Positions 1 to 11,700 of a stretch of 64,000 nucleotides of DNA are shown piece after piece. A model generated the notes under the pieces. It made no database searches. It was not told the origin of the DNA and saw only the letters and a program-made list of their open reading frames with translations. Each line of letters opens with the position of its first letter. The stretch's first letter is position 1. The position numbers were made by a program, and so were the translations under genes. The stretch lies in contig OX463811.1 of the NCBI GenBank assembly GCA_949825045.1, forward strand, positions 434,001 to 498,000, given 5' to 3'. The stretch is from Argyresthia goedartella (Eukaryota > Arthropoda > Insecta > Lepidoptera > Argyresthiidae).

Positions 1-110
1 AGTAGTAAAGTAGCCGCACCGATAACTTTGTAAACTACATTTTGCGATTTAAAATACAATCTATTGACCTTTCACGAAAATATTTCACTCACTCTCATGG
101 TCTGTATAGA
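1..110 (+). repeat. dispersed repeat, REP-A copy 1
   Basis: The block around GTAGCCGCACCGATAACTTT, followed by a TTGTAAACTAC-like stretch, recurs at 20335-20415 (+), 27895-27965 (-), 53716-53790 (+), and inside the larger repeats at 17590-17650 and 44975-45045. It is a non-coding interspersed repeat cut by the window edge. The short open frames here are unsupported. Confidence 0.6.
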
Positions 111-484
111 TCCTCTTTACTAATCCGTCTCCTACTTCGAGGAGTGTAAACTTGGCATGTTTTGAAAATATTTCTTGGATTTTTAAAAAACTGACGGCCA
201 AATGTAATCGTGTAGTATATTTTTTTAAACCGGCTCATCGAGCCATTTAATTTGATAACCCAGACGATAGACTTCAGAAAAAAAAACCCACACAAAAATT
301 TAATGATAACCATTCCCCCAAAGGGGAAAATCGAAAAAAGCTCTCGACAAAAAAATCTGTTAATTCCACAGACTTTAATTCAGGGAACACGTGTGCCAAG
401 TTTTGTAAGAATCGCTTGAAAACTGTGGCCCCTAGACCGGAACTGACAGACACACAGACAGAGACACAAGAAAGCAAAATCGGC

Positions 485-1586
485 CTCCTGTCTTGTCGAA
501 ATGTAGCCCTTCGCTTGCTCTGTCAATAAAGATTCAAATTCCTCTAAAACACTCAATAATATGGAGTTAAAATAGTCTTACAACCCGTTCTCACAAAATT
601 GAGATTTATAAAATATAATCTGTATTTTAGTATCGTTATAAGCCCTCTGCAACTTAAGTAGCTAAGACCCTTCTATTATCCTATCACAGTATCACACATT
701 ATATTCTCTGGTGACACCAAATGCCAAAAGCAAACGTCAATCAGTTCAAGTCAGTTGTCAATTTATGTTGGTAGTTTTTTTTGTTTGTTGGAACACAGAG
801 TAAATTTTGACACATACATAGACCTTTATTTTTATTAAGTTTACGGCCTTGGATTTTCGTCCTTCAGCCGACATCAACAGACCATAAATTATATGCATTT
901 ATGCATCAGAAAAACATAAAACGCTCAAGACGATTTTGCTTAAACAGGTCTACAAACATAACTTAGTATGTTTTATAGGTAAGACTACTTACAGGTCCAC
1001 TCAATCAAATAATACGGAAGTTTAAGCCGAATTGCGGATACATGCATCAAGGTAGTCAAAACTTCTAGGGTACTTACTTACTTACTACGTGTGTGTGAAA
1101 CTACGTGTACAAAGGCGAGCTTATTTCTAAAAATAGATTTCGTGCAGCAAACTTAGGACCGACAGGATACATTATAGATATATTATAACTTCCCGTTTTG
1201 CCTCTGAAGCCCCAAATGGAAGGAAGGAAATTGTGACGTCATCTTTGTTGTGTTTGTTTTTTTTTCCCCCGACGAAAAAGGGCGTTATATATAAGTTTGA
1301 AGCGTCTGTCTGTCTGCCTGGGGCACTCTTAGCTTAGGTTCTTAGATATGTTTTATTAAAATCGGATCAGTGGTCCGAAAGGTTATCATCAGGAAAAACT
1401 CTTATAATTATAATTTTAGATTTTTGCCCTCTACACGGCACAGGCAAGCAGAATGAAGCAGGGTTTAGGAGCTTAAGGTCGAACCCCTCTCTATCGCAAA
1501 CTTTATTATAATATGTATAAAATTGTACAACAGTGTAGTAATGTAGTTAACGTTAGTTATTTTACATACATTTATACATAACGGTA
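485..1586. other. intergenic, no gene seen
   Basis: AT-rich sequence with no convincing reading frame. A block at 1240-1420 (TTCCCCCGACGAAAAAG, then CTGTCTGTCTGCCTG) has the look of a dispersed repeat, but I see no clear second copy in the window. Confidence 0.5.
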
Positions 1587-1589
1587 CAT

Positions 1590-1768
1590 TGCTTTTGGCC
1601 CCACACTAGGATATCCTGTGTCGTGGGAATCAGAAACAGCGACAGCGAAAACACAAACATCCAAGGATGTTTGGGTTTTTTTTCTTTACCCCAGCCGGGG
1701 ATCGAACCCGGAACCTCTCGCATGGCGGGCAGTGCCGAGCCACAACCGCTGCGCCACGAGGTCGTCAA
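1590..1768 (-). mobile_element. tRNA-derived SINE, family S1
   Basis: Read on the minus strand, the head looks like a tRNA. It has an A-box-like TGGCGCAGCGGT and a B-box GGTTCGATCCC that closes with GGCTGGGGTAAAG. The body ends in CCTAGTGTGGGGCC. A second copy of the same family lies at 52075-52250 (+), and a headless tail at 12712-12830 (-). The tRNA part cannot fold into a complete functional tRNA and continues into a non-tRNA body, so it is a pol III retroposon, not a tRNA gene. Confidence 0.75.
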
Positions 1769-1872
1769 GTATAATCATGTGGTACAATCATAGCGTCACG
1801 CCTTTTCCCATACGGGGTGGCAGAGGCACAATTGTGCCTACTTTGAGCCAGTTATTCAATACTCCATTTCGC

Positions 1873-1920
1873 GTGACAGGGAGCTAGCCCATCGCCGCAG
1901 CTATGGAGTAATGAGGTAAT
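1873..1920 (+). repeat. short dispersed repeat REP-B
   Basis: The block GCTAGCCCATCGCCGCAGCT followed by ATGGAGTAATGA recurs at 2241-2345 and 49980-50070. The longer copies continue with TTTTCCATCACCGT and AACGTC. Function unknown; probably part of a LINE or SINE. Confidence 0.55.
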
Positions 1921-2034
1921 AATGTTTTCGGGGATTTCGCTTATTGACAGCTTCATTAACTATTCTCCAAGTTGTCTTTACTTTGTTATTTGAGTTCGAA
2001 ATAAGTGATTCATTTTGTTTTTATTTTAAAAGTT

Positions 2035-2195
2035 CAAAGTTCAATTTTAGATATTTACATATACATACTTAGCAAACGTCATTTCTTGCCGCTTCTCTAC
2101 ATTGGGCCACTGTGGGAGTAGAAGGGCGTAGAAACTCCCACAGATTGATTTTTAGATCTCTTTTCCAAATTGGTTCTGTTTAACTTATACAAATA
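2035..2195 (-). mobile_element. LINE family L1x, 3' UTR fragment
   Basis: Minus-strand 3' UTR of the LINE family best seen at 21725-23100. The shared blocks are GAGATCTAAAAATCAATCTG, TGGGAGTTTCTACGCCCTTC and GTAAATATCT before a short AAAGT-type tail. Only the 3' end is present, as expected of 5'-truncated target-primed insertions. Confidence 0.65.
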
Positions 2196-2235
2196 TTACA
2201 ATATTGATTATTGTAATTACATAACACAATAATCT

Positions 2236-2345
2236 GTTTTGCGTGACAGGGGGCTAGCCCATCGCCGCAGCTATGGAGTAATGAATGTTTCCTCATGATG
2301 TTTTCCATCACCGTTCGAACGTCCGTATTAATTATCTCATTGGTA
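2236..2345 (+). repeat. short dispersed repeat REP-B, longer copy
   Basis: Longer copy of the repeat at 1873-1920, continuing into ATGATGTTTTCCATCACCGT. The copy at 49980-50070 diverges in the middle but keeps both ends. Confidence 0.5.
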
Positions 2346-2449
2346 CATGGTCAGGCATCGAGCCTGTATTCTATAGCTATTTTATTTATACTAACGTAGC
2401 TACTCTGCACTACCTACACTTTTATGATACTATTTCCTGTAATGTCATG

Positions 2450-2560
2450 GTTTTCTGGAAGAAATCTCTTTCTAGAGATGAGCCCGCCTTTGTGCATGCA
2501 TTTTATTTTAATGTAACTGCTGAAATGTTTGTGTGCATTAAAAAATAACGAAGTTATGAA
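2450..2560 (+). mobile_element. LINE family L2x, 3' UTR fragment
   Basis: Contains the conserved 3' UTR block GGAAGAAATCTCTTTCTAGA, then GATGAGCCCGCCTTTG and a closing GTGCATTAAA. The same block occurs at 12850-13000, 23446-23592 and 60340-60495, where it follows LINE coding sequence at 59965-60173. This copy has only the UTR. Confidence 0.55.
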
Positions 2561-2654
2561 GTTGAAAATTTGGTGGGAATATAGTGGACAGAGCCTCATA
2601 AAGATATAAGGTTTGATTAATTGATTTATTGTGTCAGGGGTGTTTTAAATTTAT

Positions 2655-3145
2655 AAAAGTGGCCAAGTGCGAGTCGGACTCGCCCATGAAGGATTCCGTT
2701 GTAGCAAGCAATTATGTGACTGATGTTTGTGTATTAACTTTTTTTTTCATAGTGTTTGTTTGAATGACAAATTTTGCGGCTTTTAATGAACGTTTTACAT
2801 CTGAAAAACTGTGTATTTTATTTTGTTTAAATTTTTCCACTTTGGAAGGGTCTGTCTCTTTAACGATTTACTTTGAGGAAAAATGGTTTCAGGAATCTCA
2901 ACGTCATTTTTAAAGACATATCTGATAGACCCCCTAACACATAGGTTTGATGAAAAACTATTTTTTGGTTTCAGTCCCATGTATGGGGAGCGCCCTTTAA
3001 TTATTTTAGTTTTTAAATTTTTGTATATAAATCGTAAAGCGGTTCACAGAATACATCTACATACGAAGTTTCAACTGTGTAGTCCTAATAGTTTCTGCAT
3101 AAAGTTGCTGAGACATACGGACGGACGGACTTGACGAAACTATAG
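2655..3145 (+). repeat. GAGTCGGACTCG repeat (REP-C)
   Basis: The head GGCCAAGTGCGAGTCGGACT leads into a body ending in GGACGGACGGACTTGACG. The body (2900-3140) matches the inverted copy at 51498-52035, including CATCAAACCTATGTG-like and CAAAGTGGAAAAAT-like blocks, so these two belong to one subfamily. Non-coding. Families with this head are widespread in lepidopteran genomes (general knowledge). How it moves is not evident here. Confidence 0.65.
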
Positions 3146-3339
3146 GGGTTGCTTATTTCTCGGTATGAGTTCGTGTATTAATGTTGATTGTCGCTTGCCT
3201 ATAATCCCATAGAACGATGGCGGGGCAAGCAAGACGGTTTAGTTATAAATGTTGTTACAGAAACCCAGCCAATAGACAAACAACACTACATAGTAAGGAA
3301 AAAAAATAATTGAACTTACACAAACATACACCATCCCTT

Positions 3340-4057
3340 TATAGATTTAGATTTAGATTTAGATTTCTTTATTAATCCATAAATCACACTTACAGTTTGC
3401 ACCAACACATGTGAATAGTAATGATACAATGAAATAGAGATATTAATTAATACAATAATATAGCAATACAATTTATAAAATAACAAATTAAATTAAAATC
3501 AACAAATTAAATTAAAGCAAGTTCATTGTGAAAAACTAATTATCAATAAATTTCTCACACGTAAATAGAATTGTGTTAAGGTACTTAATAACTATTTGAA
3601 TAAATTGCCAAAGGCGCATACCAAAAATATCAGTTTCCGGGTACTGAGTGATACACGCATTCAGCAATGTCAGTGCCCGGAAGGTGGACGCGTGTCGAGC
3701 ATGCTCTGTACGGGCCACACCCGTCGCAAAAAGCGGCCGAGAGCGCAACATTGCGTAGCATCTAGGAGCCGATAAGGTACAGCTTTGCAGAGCTGTGGGA
3801 TTGTCCACTCTATTGTGCATAAGGAGATAGTAGTGCACGAGTAGCGCTAGCTTCCTCCTCAACTCAAGGGTGTCAATTCCCACCATTCCTGCTACGAACA
3901 AAGACGGAAATAAGTGTGGATAGTACCCATACATTATCTTATATAGGGATCTTGCAAATTTACGCTGGACTTTTTCCAACATGAGCTTATATTTGACTTC
4001 ATGTGGGTCCCAGATGATTGCATTATATTCAAGCCTGCTACGGACAAAGGCATTGAT
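3340..4057 (-). pseudogene. LINE reverse-transcriptase C-terminal fragment
   Basis: Minus strand. The open frame runs from about 4057 to a stop at 3536. It reads INAFVRSRLEYNAIIWDPHE, then a stretch containing LEKVQRKFARSLYK, the thumb/C-terminal pattern of non-LTR reverse transcriptases. No catalytic YXDD is present because everything 5' of 4057 is lost. The 3' UTR runs to 3340 and ends in a minus-strand AAATCT repeat tail (plus strand: four TTAGAT units), typical of LINE families with microsatellite tails. Clade not assigned. A dead, 5'-truncated copy; host function unlikely. Confidence 0.75.
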
Positions 4058-4059
4058 TA

Positions 4060-4550
4060 TAAAGAAAAGAAAATAAAACTAAGACATATATTACATCAAT
4101 TACAGAAACGCAATACTCCACACCCCTGATTTTCGGAGTGGATACAAAAAATAGTAAATTTCTTAAGAGTTCGCAGAGGCTTCTATTTACGTACCGAGAA
4201 GTTTGCGGCACGAGCCGAAGGCGTGTGTCGTAGCGAGGCTCGTAAAGAAGCCTTTACCAACGAGTTACGAATATAATTTTTCCGCCTGATTTTAGCAAGG
4301 GGGGGGGGGCAGCTCATACAGTATACTATACTACTATATATACTAGTATACTGAGTATACTATATCGAATTTTTAATTATAGATAAAAAAATATTAAATC
4401 AAAATATCTGACTGAAAAGATATTTTGTTTCCAACACTTCATTTTGCGCAGAGTAGGTAACACGTTTTTAATTCCCACTTGCCAGGGGACAGCCCCCCCC
4501 CCCCCCCCGGCCCCTGCCTGGGTACGCCCGTGCCTGAGAAGAGAACCCTA
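4060..4550. other. AT-rich spacer with homopolymer tracts
   Basis: No gene. It holds a G tract near 4300, a C tract near 4485-4508 and an AT palindrome-rich stretch near 4320-4365 (TATACTATACTACTATATA). These tracts are prone to sequencing error. Confidence 0.5.
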
Positions 4551-4556
4551 CATCAA

Positions 4557-4606
4557 GCGGCGAAGGTTCTATTTTTAGACTAACCTCAAAATAGCACCTT
4601 CGCCGC
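4557..4606. repeat. inverted repeat (hairpin)
   Basis: Arms 4557-4576 and 4587-4606 pair at 18 of 20 positions around a 10-base spacer. The outer part reads GCGGCGAAGG and CCTTCGCCGC. Confidence 0.75.
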
Positions 4607-4624
4607 GGAATAGAAGGAAATATA

Positions 4625-4897
4625 TATGTCAGCGTAAGGTTGTCAAAACCGTTAATTGATAAACTAACGGTTTTTTCTCGTTTATTGGTCAACTATTGAC
4701 AGATAGTAAACTGTAGCGTACTACTTACTATATGACGCGTTCGTTGATAAACTAACGGTTAAAACCGTTAAACAGTAAACTGGTTTAAACTTGAATCGCA
4801 AACGAAATACCAGCGCAAACACTGCGGTAGCTTACGTGTAGACTAGAGGGGCGAGCGCAGCGAAGTTTATCATCAACTACGGTTGTGACATATATTG
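4625..4897. mobile_element. MITE family M1, intact-length copy
   Basis: The left end (GTTGTCAAAACCGTTAATTG, then ATAAACTAACGG) and the core (AACGGTTAAAACCGTT, AAACTGGTTTAAACTTGAAT) match the M1 copy interrupted by the RTE element at 39582-42735. The right end is degenerate. This copy shows what the other looked like before insertion: the sequence is continuous through AACTAACGGTTAAAACCG. No coding capacity. Confidence 0.7.
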
Positions 4898-5274
4898 TAT
4901 ACATGCATGCATACTTAATCAAAACTTTCTTAATGTGAAAATTTCATATTTTATTCTAAGAAACACACAGTGACTTCTTTTTTTGATAGTCTTATCGAAC
5001 AAACTTATCGAAATCGTAATAAACAGTTCGTTTACCCTCGGTTTCACTCGGCTTCACTCGGGCTGTTTCCGAAACCCCCTGGAGTCATTTTTAACCGATC
5101 TCGAACGCAGCCCAGGTTACGTAGTAACATTATCTAATCTGTGGCCCAGGTATTGTTTATTAAGGTGATACCGAAAACATCTATAAAAGGAATACGAATG
5201 TAAACGAAAGTGACAGCGCTAATTACTTCCACTTAGAAAGAAAAGAGAGCGAAAACAATGCGCTCACCCATATA

Positions 5275-5622
5275 ATAATAGTAGTTTATGTGACTGCTAC
5301 ATAATGCCTAATTATGTACAGTTACATACACTAGTTTATCTATACACATATCATAAGCTCTCTTTGATGTGTTCAGGAACCGCATGTTTGACCGGCATTG
5401 TGGCTCTGCAGTTGTTTAGCTTGTTCTGTAGCACCAACTTCGGGCGACGGCGTTCGAAATTTGAATTTCATAATGTGTAGAAAAATTACACATTATAGTC
5501 ATAATGTGTAATTTTTCAGATAAGAAATGAGTTTTTACCAAGTAGTTTAACATTATGCTGATCGTAACGTGCGGTTTTTGTACGCAGTAAAGAGGGTTTA
5601 TGATACGTGTGTAGATAAACTA
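5275..5622 (-). mobile_element. MITE family M2, minus-strand copy
   Basis: The inverted termini are GTTTATCTATACACATATCA and its partner TATGATACGTGTGTAGATAA. The body holds TTCAGGAACCGCATGTTTGA and an internal AT palindrome (TAATGTGTAGAAAAATTACA). The outer flank TAGTAGTTTATGTGACTGCT is shared with 25265-25312 and 38885-38925. Other copies: 23136-23345, 24837-25312 and 38310-38925. No coding capacity; the family looks like a class II non-autonomous element. Confidence 0.7.
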
Positions 5623-5639
5623 CGTTATATTGTCAAAAA

Positions 5640-5860
5640 GATTTTATCTAAACAAGTATCAATACATAAACCCACTTTACTGAACCCTCTGAACGCCGAC
5701 GCCCGCCTGCGTGCCGCCCCTAGTTTGTCTGTGAAGTTGGTACTAGTGAACAAGCTGAACAACTGCAGAGCAATGATCAATGCCACAATGCCGGTCAAAC
5801 ATGCGGTTCCTGAACACATCAAAGAGAGCTTATGATAGGTGTGTAGATAAACTAACTAGT
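5640..5860 (+). mobile_element. MITE family M2, second adjacent copy, partial
   Basis: Opposite orientation to the copy just upstream, so the two form a head-to-head pair. It begins near a variant terminus (TATCTAAACAAGTATCAATA), carries the block CGCCTGCGTGCCGCCCCTAG and ends with GGTGTGTAGATAAACTA. The 88-codon plus-strand frame across it is a by-product. Confidence 0.65.
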
Positions 5861-5969
5861 GTACCTATGTGGTGTACTAATAACTGTACATAAATAGGCA
5901 GTATGTATGAGTATGAGTTACATGAACTACTATTCAAGGCGACTTTACGAATACATAATATATACATTT

Positions 5970-6185
5970 TGTATGCAATTTCGCAATGATATTAGTTAGG
6001 ATTTCACAATTATATTAAAAAATTAAAAATAATTTAGAGGTAAGTATTTTCGTAATTAAATTCCATCGAGAAAATTTCATCCAATCGCGTTTTCCTTCAG
6101 TAAGAATCTTAATCAAATACTCTATTGAGCGAGCGTTAACCCAAAAATAAAAATTTATAGATGACTTTATAGTGGTGTAAATAAA
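5970..6185. repeat. dispersed repeat REP-D, copy 1
   Basis: About 200 bp similar to 51283-51480. Shared blocks include TTAGTTAGGATTTCA, AAATTTCATCCAATCGCGTT and AAGAATCTTAATCAAAT-like sequence. No coding potential. Confidence 0.55.
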
Positions 6186-6189
6186 GGGA

Positions 6190-6950
6190 ACAATTTAAAT
6201 TACCACCAAAATATTTTTTCCTACACAAAACGGGTAAATGATCACCAAAAGTTGCAGAAAATATCAGGGCAAAATACTGCGGTAGCTTAGGTGAAGGGTA
6301 GAGGGGGTGAGCGAAGCGATAATGTAACAACAAAAAACACTTAAAACATACGCTGATTAAATAAATATGGGGTGCTGTTTTCATGTGTTTTTCAGGAAAT
6401 ACTGGGCAAATCGTAATTAATTTCTGGTATATGTAATTTGACTATATAATCTAGAGATTCTTAATTGGAAAACATGTTTGGATAAAATTTTCTCGATAGA
6501 AAATAAATACAAAGTCAACCCTTTTTTTATGGTTTTATCCTATTACACCGCAGTAGTAAGTGAATATGACTGTGTGATAATTGCAATGTATGAACAATTG
6601 TTATTTCTAACGATTTTCAATTTGAAAGATAATTCCCTGAAATAGTTTATTTTTTATGATTTTTTTTTACGTTTTGGCGCTTACGTTGTTTCAGATTAGT
6701 CGCGAGTGCATTATTGGCATCCCGCTTTTTCTTATTCGCGAGTAATTATTGCATCTCACTTCCACTCGACAGCGCATTTTTATTCCATCATCGCCTTAAG
6801 TATGTACCTACACAAAACATAAAAAGAAGTTTGGTGATCATTTATCCAAACACAATTTGTCGGTCGTTTCGAATTTATTGGTAGTAAAATAGTCGCGTTT
6901 TTGGTGATCGTTTAAACACAAGCCTTAAATAAACCGAAAAAAACCCCAAT
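6190..6950 (+). mobile_element. CACCAAA-family element (M4), split by inserted sequence
   Basis: 6190-6360 carries the 5' half (AAATGATCACCAAAAGTTGC, AATACTGCGGTAGCTTAGGT, GGGGGTGAGCGAAGCGA). 6795-6950 carries the 3' half (AAGAAGTTTGGTGATCATTT, CGTTTCGAATTTATTGGTAG). Full copies at 52370-52740, 55440-55800 and 57165-57498 lack the 440 bases between, so 6360-6795 is a later insertion or rearrangement with no gene in it. Confidence 0.65.
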
Positions 6951-6954
6951 TTTG

Positions 6955-7435
6955 TCGTATCATTATCGTCATCATCAAAGGCCTGTAGATAAACTAGTTT
7001 AAAGATAAGTACATGAACAACTCTAATATAAGTAGCTACGAAAAAATACCAAACACAAGAGAAGCAGATTAGATAACATTGAGCAGAACGTTAGCGCCAC
7101 TACCCTTGACTTTCAATTTTTAGATATTAATGTCGACCGTCATGCGCATGCGTCACAGATAACTTCCAGTCAGTAATACGTATTAGTTCATTACCCTCTC
7201 TCATAGTTACTGTTTCCCTCTTATCTGTAGTTTATCGTTTATGATTGTTGCATTTAGCACAAGTGTCTAAATAACAAGTTGATTAATTTCATTATCAATA
7301 CTCGGTTAACATATTTACGTCATTTTTATTTGCCTAAATACATTTTAGGCGTGCTCTCAATTTGACCCTGTAGATTTTTCTATTTAAAAATATTACGTTC
7401 CAAATGCATAATTATAGTAAAAAGTAAAAACTAGA
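6955..7435. other. intergenic, nothing recognised
   Basis: AT-rich, with no long reading frame and no clear relation to other parts of the window. Confidence 0.5.
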
Positions 7436-7466
7436 GATGCCGTGAGTACTCGCTATTATTCGGTAT

Positions 7467-7910
7467 TCGGCATTAGTTTTTATTATTCTTTCAAGGATCA
7501 ATGCATTCTCTACTACAACAAGATACCTCTAGAGATCTTGAAATTGCCATTTGAGCAATTCCAAAACCATGTTAAAGCGACTTTGTCGAAAAAGAGATAT
7601 TACAATGTTCAAGATTACTTAAATGACGGGACTGTCAATTAATCGGGGTTAATCTGGCTCAACACAGACCTTGCTGTTAATAATTTTGTAATTATTTATT
7701 CCTGCTTATTAATTATGATATACTTAATAATATTATGAAATTTGCGTTAGTAAAGCATAAGCAATTTTTAAAAGAGATCTAAAAATCAATCTGTGGGAGT
7801 TTCTACGCCCTTCTTCTCCCACATCTTCTCCCACAGTGCTCCGATGTAGAGAAGTGGCAAAAAATGTGCTAAGTATATGTAAATATCTACAGTAATAAAG
7901 ACATTTGGAA
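7467..7910 (+). pseudogene. LINE family L1x, 3' coding end and UTR
   Basis: The plus-strand frame to 7642 reads CILYYNKIPLEILKLPFEQF and ends near VQDYLND. This is the same C-terminus as the minus-strand LINE at 21988-22446 (one residue differs in CILYYNKIPLEILKLPFEQF-K/Q). The 3' UTR follows, with GATCTAAAAATCAATCTGTG and TTTCTACGCCC, down to a short tail near 7905. 5'-truncated, so no RT motif. Confidence 0.75.
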
Positions 7911-8239
7911 TTTGGACATATTTATGTTATTTGTTGAATCTGTAATAGTGTTAATTATTGGATATTCGGCGAATAGTTGTCTAAGTGCTGATTGTTCAAT
8001 CGTTTATCCGCCTGTTTATCTGAGGAATTTGACAGAATTTGTACGTGTAAAGTGATAAATAATTTTATCTGACTGTTTATCTGGGGCTGGAACAACTGCC
8101 CCTTAATAAAACAACCTCATATTAAATGGACAGAAAAACTATAGATGTCAAAATAATTAGTTGTATTGTCTTTAAAAACAGAATACACTTAGTATGAATA
8201 TAATACGGTTGGACCTACGCTACTTCTGGTGTACATAAA

Positions 8240-8700
8240 CCATAACAATGTTGGCCGATGATACAGTTCTCTTATTCCACGACATTTCATGGAACTCTGC
8301 TAATGCGCAAAATGGGATTAAACAAGTATCATCATGACTTGAGGACAGTCTCCTGTCACTGAACGCCAATAAAACAAAATATATCTGTTTCAGTAAAACA
8401 AAGCTACTAGCCCTACTGGTCTCAATTTAAAACTTCACACTTATTCATGTAATAGATCTTCTAACCATTATATTAATAACTGCAGTTGTACAACAGTAAG
8501 TAGAGTAAATGTAATAAGATACCTAGGACTCCAGATAGATGAAAATCTCAAGTGGAAACACCACATATCAATGCTAGAAGGTAGAATTAGAAATATTATA
8601 TTCGTTTTCCGAACCTTGCGTGTTGTTTCTGAAACTCAACTTCTAATACAGACCTTCAATGCCCTATGCCAATGTATAATAAGATACGGGATTATTTCCT
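8240..8700 (+). pseudogene. LINE reverse-transcriptase palm/thumb fragment
   Basis: The frame opening at 8244 reads MLADDTVLLFHDISWNSANA. This holds the RT active-site motif (x-A-D-D), and LLSLNANKTKYICFS follows about 30 residues on. A TGA interrupts it where related RTs carry tryptophan before LEDSL. After a disturbed stretch, IRYLGLQIDENLKWKHHI and TQLLIQTFNALCQCIIRYG give the connection and thumb. The LINE reads directly into the 54-bp satellite at 8702 with no spacer, so the array may have grown from the LINE itself. Jockey/CR1-like in style; clade not assigned. Confidence 0.75.
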
Positions 8701-11700
8701 TGGAGTTGGGCCTGCAATGCAAGATACACCTGCTTAGCTAGAACGTGCATACTAAGGAGTTGGGCCTGCAATGCAAGATACACCTGCTTAGCTAGAACGT
8801 GCACACTAAGGAGTTGGGCCTGCAATGCAAGATACACCTGCTTAGCTAGAACGTGCACACTAAGGAGTTGGGCCTGCAATGCAAGATACACCTGCTTAGC
8901 TAGAACGTGCACACTAAGGAGTTGGGCCTGCAATGCAAGATACACCTGCTTAGCTAGAACGTGCACACTAAGGAGTTGGGCCTGCAATGCAAGATACACC
9001 TGCTTAGCTAGAACGTGCACACTAAGGAGTTGGGCCTGCAATGCAAGATACACCTGCTTAGCTAGAACGTGCACACTAAGGAGTTGGGCCTGCAATGCAA
9101 GATACACCTGCTTAGCTAGAACGTGCACACTAAGGAGTTGGGCCTGCAATGCAAGATACACCTGCTTAGCTAGAACGTGCACACTAAGGAGTTGGGCCTG
9201 CAATGCAAGATACACCTGCTTAGCTAGAACGTGCACACTAAGGAGTTGGGCCTGCAATGCAAGATACACCTGCTTAGCTAGAACGTGCACACTAAGGAGT
9301 TGGGCCTGCAATGCAAGATACACCTGCTTAGCTAGAACGTGCACACTAAGGAGTTGGGCCTGCAATGCAAGATACACCTGCTTAGCTAGAACGTGCACAC
9401 TAAGGAGTTGGGCCTGCAATGCAAGATACACCTGCTTAGCTAGAACGTGCACACTAAGGAGTTGGGCCTGCAATGCAAGATACACCTGCTTAGCTAGAAC
9501 GTGCACACTAAGGAGTTGGGCCTGCAATGCAAGATACACCTGCTTAGCTAGAACGTGCACACTAAGGAGTTGGGCCTGCAATGCAAGATACACCTGCTTA
9601 GCTAGAACGTGCACACTAAGGAGTTGGGCCTGCAATGCAAGATACACCTGCTTAGCTAGAACGTGCACACTAAGGAGTTGGGCCTGCAATGCAAGATACA
9701 CCTGCTTAGCTAGAACGTGCACACTAAGGAGTTGGGCCTGCAATGCAAGATACACCTGCTTAGCTAGAACGTGCACACTAAGGAGTTGGGCCTGCAATGC
9801 AAGATACACCTGCTTAGCTAGAACGTGCACACTAAGGAGTTGGGCCTGCAATGCAAGATACACCTGCTTAGCTAGAACGTGCACACTAAGGAGTTGGGCC
9901 TGCAATGCAAGATACACCTGTTTAGCTAGAACGTGCACACTAAGGAGTTGGGCCTGCAATGCAAGATACACCTGCTTAGCTAGAACGTGCACACTAAGGA
10001 GTTGGGCCTGCAATGCAAGATACACCTGCTTAGCTAGAACGTGCACACTAAGGAGTTGGGCCTGCAATGCAAGATACACCTGCTTAGCTAGAACGTGCAC
10101 ACTAAGGAGTTGGGCCTGCAATGCAAGATACACCTGCTTAGCTAGAACGTGCACACTAAGGAGTTGGGCCTGCAATGCAAGATACACCTGCTTAGCTAGA
10201 ACGTGCACACTAAGGAGTTGGGCCTGCAATGCAAGATACACCTGCTTAGCTAGAACGTGCACACTAAGGAGTTGGGCCTGCAATGCAAGATACACCTGCT
10301 TAGCTAGAACGTGCACACTAAGGAGTTGGGCCTGCAATGCAAGATACACCTGCTTAGCTAGAACGTGCACACTAAGGAGTTGGGCCTGCAATGCAAGATA
10401 CACCTGCTTAGCTAGAACGTGCACACTAAGGAGTTGGGCCTGCAATGCAAGATACACCTGCTTAGCTAGAACGTGCACACTAAGGAGTTGGGCCTGCAAT
10501 GCAAGATACACCTGCTTAGCTAGAACGTGCACACTAAGGAGTTGGGCCTGCAATGCAAGATACACCTGCTTAGCTAGAACGTGCACACTAAGGAGTTGGG
10601 CCTGCAATGCAAGATACACCTGCTTAGCTAGAACGTGCACACTAAGGAGTTGGGCCTGCAATGCAAGATACACCTGCTTAGCTAGAACGTGCACACTAAG
10701 GAGTTGGGCCTGCAATGCAAGATACACCTGCTTAGCTAGAACGTGCACACTAAGGAGTTGGGCCTGCAATGCAAGATACACCTGCTTAGCTAGAACGTGC
10801 ACACTAAGGAGTTGGGCCTGCAATGCAAGATACACCTGCTTAGCTAGAACGTGCACACTAAGGAGTTGGGCCTGCAATGCAAGATACACCTGCTTAGCTA
10901 GAACGTGCACACTAAGGAGTTGGGCCTGCAATGCAAGATACACCTGCTTAGCTAGAACGTGCACACTAAGGAGTTGGGCCTGCAATGCAAGATACACCTG
11001 CTTAGCTAGAACGTGCACACTAAGGAGTTGGGCCTGCAATGCAAGATACACCTGCTTAGCTAGAACGTGCACACTAAGGAGTTGGGCCTGCAATGCAAGA
11101 TACACCTGCTTAGCTAGAACGTGCACACTAAGGAGTTGGGCCTGCAATGCAAGATACACCTGCTTAGCTAGAACGTGCACACTAAGGAGTTGGGCCTGCA
11201 ATGCAAGATACACCTGCTTAGCTAGAACGTGCACACTAAGGAGTTGGGCCTGCAATGCAAGATACACCTGCTTAGCTAGAACGTGCACACTAAGGAGTTG
11301 GGCCTGCAATGCAAGATACACCTGCTTAGCTAGAACGTGCACACTAAGGAGTTGGGCCTGCAATGCAAGATACACCTGCTTAGCTAGAACGTGCACACTA
11401 AGGAGTTGGGCCTGCAATGCAAGATACACCTGCTTAGCTAGAACGTGCACACTAAGGAGTTGGGCCTGCAATGCAAGATACACCTGCTTAGCTAGAACGT
11501 GCACACTAAGGAGTTGGGCCTGCAATGCAAGATACACCTGCTTAGCTAGAACGTGCACACTAAGGAGTTGGGCCTGCAATGCAAGATACACCTGCTTAGC
11601 TAGAACGTGCACACTAAGGAGTTGGGCCTGCAATGCAAGATACACCTGCTTAGCTAGAACGTGCACACTAAGGAGTTGGGCCTGCAATGCAAGATACACC

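Noticed and set aside
3536..3982. 148-codon minus-strand frame as a host gene
   Set aside because: Sequence upstream continues as LINE reverse transcriptase (FVRSRLEYNAIIW) and the element ends in a microsatellite tail.
4296..4510. G and C homopolymer tracts as G-quadruplex or regulatory elements
   Set aside because: Single mononucleotide runs without the spaced G-tract pattern of a regulatory quadruplex; they may also be sequencing artefacts.
8664..8800. SAP-like or gag-like reading of the unique N-terminus KIDSLRDALEQAG
   Set aside because: Too short, and without a start codon, to compare meaningfully; similarity is only to generic amphipathic helices.
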